DNA from: Hyphomonas sp.
GTDB taxonomy: Bacteria; Pseudomonadota; Alphaproteobacteria; Caulobacterales; Hyphomonadaceae
Reading direction: 5' to 3'
Assembly (NCBI GenBank): GCA_024743015.1
Contig: JANSXJ010000184.1
Location: 1-7,191 of the forward strand
DNA length: 7,191 nt
How positions within the stretch are numbered: position 1 is the stretch's first letter; every line of letters starts with the position of its first letter. Both the position numbers and the translations under genes were made by a program. Shown here in pieces: positions 6,087-7,191 of the stretch. Below the pieces are notes generated by a model. The model saw nothing but the letters and a program-made list of their open reading frames with translations, was not told the origin of the DNA and did no database searches.

Positions 6087-6239
6087 GCAATATGTACGGT
6101 ATGCGTGGAACAACGGATTCAGAGCGATCCACGCGCATCCGGCTCCGTTGATACGCGCCCCGTGCCGCAGCTCGGTGTTTCGCTGTCCTCGTCCAAGAGC
6201 TCAAAACGGCCCGATTCCAACGATCAGCGCATATCGTTT
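6087..6239. other. Unassigned sequence downstream of the DUF5054-like gene
   Basis: These 153 bp follow the stop codon of the minus-strand gene at 6240. No gene, terminator hairpin with a T-run or IS end was recognised. A + strand open frame that begins at 6148 runs antisense through the DUF5054-like gene and is treated as spurious. Confidence 0.3.
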
Positions 6240-7191
6240 TCAGTTCCTTCGTGATGACGCTTCAAACGCCAGGTCCATGCGGCTGATCAGATCGCCTTCC
6301 CACCACATCGGGAAGTTCGTGCCCCATTTGTTGGCGTACAACAGCAGCGACAAGCCCTCGTCCCAGCCCGGTGGCTCGGGCGGGAAGTCCATCAGTTCCA
6401 GCCCTTCCGGCGCTGCCAGCCCCGTATCGAGCGGCGTCAGCGTAAGCGGCCGGCCGGCGATGATCGTGCGGGCGGCGAAAAGACCCTGCAGCGCGCCGCC
6501 ACCTCTTGGCGCGACTTTGGCGGGGTCGAGCCACAGACCGGTCTTGAGCAACTCCCAGCCCGAAGCTTCTTGGGGTGACAGCGTGGCAAACCCGGCCTCC
6601 GGCATCCGGTTGGCCGGCTTGTCTTCCAGCACAAGTGTGATGCGCAGCCCTTGCCGGCTCGCCTCAATGCGCCAGCGCAGCCGGACCGGAGCACCAAGCG
6701 CCTGATGTGCGTCACGTGGCATTTCCGCGGCAATCTCAATCGCGTTCGCTTCGCCGAAAATGCCCGCAAAAATTGGCGCAAAACGTGCCGAGCGCGCCGT
6801 TGCGGCGTGCTCCAGCCCCGGCTTGTCGTGGTCGAGGATGCCCCACTCCGGCCGGTCGATCAGGTAGGTGTCCAGATGCCTTTGCATGTCGGCGGCATCG
6901 AAGCTGACATGGCGATAGGACAGAAGCGGCCCGCCGTTGCGCCCCCCGATCCTCGTTTCGTCCGGCGCGACGAGCGCCGACACATCGCCGGTTTCGTCAT
7001 CGGCTTCAATGCGCCAGCCACCGACCGCCAGCAACGCGGGATCGGCAGCCGTTTGCGGCAAGGCTGGCATTGCCGGCGGTGGCTGGGCGGCATGCGCCCG
7101 TGCGTAGTCGTCGGGCGACAGCGCGTCGATCGCCGCATCGAGATAGTCGCGCTGCTCGGCCCAGGACGCTTCGCAGATTGCAAATCGCGGG
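6240..7191 (-). CDS. DUF5054/GH38-like protein, C-terminal part (5' end outside window)
   Basis: The frame is open from the right edge of the window to TGA 6242-6240, giving about 316 residues. The ATG at 7070 is internal: the 40 codons before it, beginning PRFAICEASWAEQRDYLDAA, continue in frame and look like the end of a catalytic barrel. The remainder is mainly beta-type sequence, as in the C-terminal sandwich domains of large glycosidases. Family-like blocks are GPLLSYRHVSFDAADMQRHL, DHDKPGLEHA and, near the C-terminus, NKWGTNFPMWWEGD (residues about 287-300 of the fragment). I assign it to the DUF5054 group, which I relate to GH38-type alpha-mannosidases, from memory of these motifs. The catalytic residues would lie outside the window, so activity cannot be judged. 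It is separated from the glycosyltransferases by decayed sequence and need not belong with them. Confidence 0.62.
   Translation of the reverse strand, partial: PRFAICEASWAEQRDYLDAAIDALSPDDYARAHAAQPPPAMPALPQTAADPALLAVGGWRIEADDETGDVSALVAPDETRIGGRNGGPLLSYRHVSFDAADMQRHLDTYLIDRPEWGILDHDKPGLEHAATARSARFAPIFAGIFGEANAIEIAAEMPRDAHQALGAPVRLRWRIEASRQGLRITLVLEDKPANRMPEAGFATLSPQEASGWELLKTGLWLDPAKVAPRGGGALQGLFAARTIIAGRPLTLTPLDTGLAAPEGLELMDFPPEPPGWDEGLSLLLYANKWGTNFPMWWEGDLISRMDLAFEASSRRN

Noticed and set aside
5430..6239. CRISPR array, tRNA or other RNA gene in the gene-poor stretch
   Set aside because: No regularly spaced repeats, cloverleaf-like arms or conserved tRNA boxes were seen by eye.
6148..6705. 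185-codon + strand open frame
   Set aside because: It lies antisense over the DUF5054-like gene. Composition is Ser/Arg/Pro-rich with no motifs, and the opposite frame matches a protein family.
7068..7070. ATG as the start of the rightmost gene
   Set aside because: The frame is open to the window edge with protein-like sequence (FAICEASWAEQRDYL), so the codon is internal.

Overview
The window is GC-rich DNA whose gene families (SunS-like TPR glycosyltransferase, Anp1-like glycosyltransferase, DUF5054/GH38-like protein) suggest an alphaproteobacterium, most likely Rhizobiales-like. That placement is an inference from protein style; no taxonomic marker gene is complete here.

Left part (1-5429): a compact glycosylation locus. 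The 3' end of a TPR-containing family-2-type glycosyltransferase enters from the left on the + strand. It meets, with a 15-nt tail-to-tail overlap, a three-gene minus-strand operon. In transcription order the operon encodes a GT71/MNN1-like (alpha-mannosyltransferase-like) protein at 4605-3097, a GT4 glycosyltransferase at 3083-1857 and a PF14907-type nucleotidyltransferase-fold protein at 1832-615. Divergent from the operon, across a 74-bp spacer that holds a good sigma70-like promoter for the operon, is a GT62/Anp1-like gene at 4680-5429. GT62 and GT71 are best known as the Mnn9/Van1/Anp1 and Mnn1 mannosyltransferases of the fungal Golgi, so a side-by-side bacterial pair is the most striking content of the window. 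A reasonable reading is a small system that builds or decorates a cell-surface glycan or a glycoprotein. Sugar donor, acceptor and linkage cannot be read from the sequence.

Middle (5430-6239): about 810 bp with no intact gene. It holds a strong hairpin after the GT62 gene, an N-terminal remnant of an IS1182/IS5-like transposase with an in-frame stop, and about 20 codons resembling the start of dusA (tRNA-dihydrouridine synthase A). The dusA similarity ends near the place where dusA-targeting integrative elements are known to insert, and a perfect 7-bp inverted repeat sits at that end. This looks like a mobile-element scar or island boundary.

Right part (6240-7191): the C-terminal portion of a large DUF5054/GH38-like protein on the minus strand, with its 5' end outside the window.

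No tRNA, rRNA, CRISPR array or intact insertion sequence was seen.
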